A stretch of DNA of 30,524 nucleotides from an uncultured Clostridia bacterium. GTDB lineage: Bacteria > Bacillota > Clostridia > Christensenellales > UBA3700. The notes under the pieces are model-generated. The model ran no database searches. It was not told where the DNA came from and saw only the letters and a program-made list of their open reading frames with translations. Location: the NCBI GenBank assembly GCA_947176975.1, contig CAMWSW010000001.1:1-30524 (forward strand). Direction: 5' to 3'. A program made the position numbers and the translations under genes. This document shows, in pieces, positions 29,108-30,524 of the stretch (position 1 is its first letter; every line of letters starts with the position of its first letter).

Positions 29108-30524
29108 ATGAAAAAAATATCCGTAATTTTGATACTTTGCCTCGTGGCGTGTATGGGAATTGCAATCTTCACGGGTTGCGACTCTTCTTTCGGTCCCGTA
29201 GGCTCAATGGAATACAAGGACAGTCCCGTCGTCAACAACGGCGGACTAGTCGTACAGCAGGGCGGTTATCTCTACTACGTCAACGGTATGGATGCTACGT
29301 CCAATATTACAAAGCCCGAAGACAACGCTTTTGGCAAGGCTTCCGTAAAGGGAAGTATTATGAAGAGCAAAATCGACGAGAATGGAAATTTGAGCGAGAC
29401 GGCAGTCGTAGTGCCCAAGATGTTCTATACGTCGGCTTCCAACGGCGGATTCTATATCTACGGAGAGTGGATTTACTATCTCTCGCCAAATACCAAGGCT
29501 GACAATAAGTCCAACGTATTGTCGTCGCAAAGCGTAGCGTTCCGCACCAAGATTGACGGAACGAAGACCCAAGAGATTGCTACGCTCACGTCAAATTCCA
29601 CGCAATATATTTTCACAGACAAAGAGTTCGTATATTACGAAGACAACACTTTGAAGAAAGTGTCTTATGACAACGGCAAAGTAAACAAGAAAGCCGAGAA
29701 TATTCAAGAGGACGTGACTTCCGTTTTGTTTACGGCAAAGTCAAACGTAATCTTCTTCTTGAAGGCCACCGATTCAAAAGTACGTCTCAACAACAAGATG
29801 TACGCTTACGTCAACGGTGAGGTAAAGGAAATCGTAAATGATTCGACTTACGACAAAGAAAACGATTTGAGCGCAGACAATTTGAAAAAGCAATATACTT
29901 TTTCGCTACTTGCCTTTGACGCAAAAGAAAATACGCTTTTCTACAGCAAGGTAAGCAATAATGCAGACGCGTCAAAGAAGACCTCGACCTACGCTTATAA
30001 GTTTGACGAGAATTATACTTTCGATACGACGAAGGAAGTAAGATACGCTACTTCGGCCCTCACTGGTTCGTCGATAATCTATCTCGGCGAGGATAAGGGA
30101 ATACTTTATACCGCGGCTGCAGATCTTAAAATATACAAACCTATATCGGAGAGCGCAATCGAAGACAATACCCAAACGGGCAAGACTCTTTCTACGGGCT
30201 TGGATATCGTCAAGATAGACGGCAACGAAATGTACTATATCATGAGCAATACGCTTTATAAAGTCGATTATACTGATAAGAACGCAATTGCTCAAAAATG
30301 GAGCGAGGATGCAATGCACACTTCGTGGCTTACCCGTTCGGTAATTGGCGATTATCTCTATTATATCGACAATACCTACAACTATATGTATAGAGTAAAT
30401 CTTACGGCATTCGTAGGCGAACCTAACAACTATGTATACGCAAAGGGCGCAATCGTCAGCGGTACGCGCAAAGCTACGCTTACCAAAGATGACGAAGGTA
30501 AGATAACGATTAAGTACGTTGAAG
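29108..30524 (+). CDS. Lipoprotein with Tyr-Tyr beta-repeat (DUF5050-like) domain, 3' end outside window
   Basis: The frame is open from ATG 29108 to the end of the window (472 codons), so the C-terminus is missing. AGGAG lies 7 nt before the start. A lipoprotein signal peptide is clear: MKKISVILILCLVACMG, hydrophobic core, then FTGC with Cys24 as the lipidated residue. The exported part has recurring short strands such as GYLYYVNG, EWIYYLSPN, KEFVYYED, NEMYYIMSN and DYLYYIDNTYNYMYRVN, each followed by a polar turn, as in beta-propeller proteins of the DUF5050 type. Such proteins sit on the outer face of the membrane and may bind a ligand or cell-wall polymer. It follows surface-glycan genes, but a functional link is only suggested by position. 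Confidence 0.85.
   Translation, partial: MKKISVILILCLVACMGIAIFTGCDSSFGPVGSMEYKDSPVVNNGGLVVQQGGYLYYVNGMDATSNITKPEDNAFGKASVKGSIMKSKIDENGNLSETAVVVPKMFYTSASNGGFYIYGEWIYYLSPNTKADNKSNVLSSQSVAFRTKIDGTKTQEIATLTSNSTQYIFTDKEFVYYEDNTLKKVSYDNGKVNKKAENIQEDVTSVLFTAKSNVIFFLKATDSKVRLNNKMYAYVNGEVKEIVNDSTYDKENDLSADNLKKQYTFSLLAFDAKENTLFYSKVSNNADASKKTSTYAYKFDENYTFDTTKEVRYATSALTGSSIIYLGEDKGILYTAAADLKIYKPISESAIEDNTQTGKTLSTGLDIVKIDGNEMYYIMSNTLYKVDYTDKNAIAQKWSEDAMHTSWLTRSVIGDYLYYIDNTYNYMYRVNLTAFVGEPNNYVYAKGAIVSGTRKATLTKDDEGKITIKYVE

Noticed and set aside
1..30524. CRISPR arrays, insertion sequences, integrases, toxin-antitoxin operons
   Set aside because: No regularly spaced repeats, transposase or recombinase motifs were seen on either strand; the XRE pair has no recognisable toxin partner.

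Overview
The window looks like a chromosomal segment of a low-to-mid GC, spore-forming member of the Firmicutes (probably an uncultured clostridium). The taxonomic clues are a Veg homologue, a DUF3794/LysM protein resembling the clostridial spore-coat protein SipL behind a sigma-E-like promoter, and a BcrA/LanFEG-type transporter operon with its own two-component system. Strong Shine-Dalgarno sites and TTGaca-17-TATaaT promoters with TG-extended -10 boxes fit the same group. No species can be named from the sequence.

Left part (1-10.75 kb): the 3' end of a cobalamin-dependent methionine synthase; a Nudix hydrolase; two divergent 67-aa XRE regulators that share a palindromic operator; and a leftward five-gene operon (response regulator, ABC ATPase, two permeases, histidine kinase) resembling lantibiotic/bacitracin self-protection systems. 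Rightward genes follow: veg, the SipL-like gene, a monocistronic aldo/keto reductase, ispE and a 49-aa unknown protein.

Central part (10.83-25.37 kb): one long surface-polysaccharide operon with a single evident promoter (10851-10879), a bulged leader hairpin and a strong terminator (25351-25373). Its genes are tightly spaced or overlapping. In order they encode an HpcH/HpaI-type aldolase-like protein, a LysA-like PLP decarboxylase, an initiating phosphoglycosyl transferase, a class-IV aminotransferase, a GT2, a LicD-family protein, a second GT2, a Wzy-like polymerase, an IspD/TarI-like cytidylyltransferase, an extended SDR, a Wzx-like flippase, and RmlA, RmlB, RmlD and RmlC (dTDP-L-rhamnose). 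The logic is a Wzx/Wzy pathway making a rhamnose-containing glycan that probably carries a phosphodiester-linked substituent delivered by the cytidylyltransferase-LicD pair. The aldolase, decarboxylase and aminotransferase genes are unusual company and may make an amine or amino-acid substituent. That is the best candidate here for an undescribed system.

Right part (25.38-30.5 kb): the operon end abuts a decayed 5' fragment of a nucleoside deaminase gene and an intact tRNA-Ser(GGA), both on the minus strand. Then come three rightward transcription units that also concern the envelope: a Wzz-like two-TM protein without a kinase domain, an O-antigen-ligase-family membrane protein, and a lipoprotein with repeated Tyr-Tyr beta-strand motifs that runs off the window.

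Several genes (right xre, veg, the O-antigen-ligase-family gene, perhaps the response regulator and ispE) lack a Shine-Dalgarno site and have a -10-like hexamer only 6-10 nt before the start codon, which suggests leaderless or near-leaderless mRNAs. All functional calls rest on motif recognition by eye; no database search was run.
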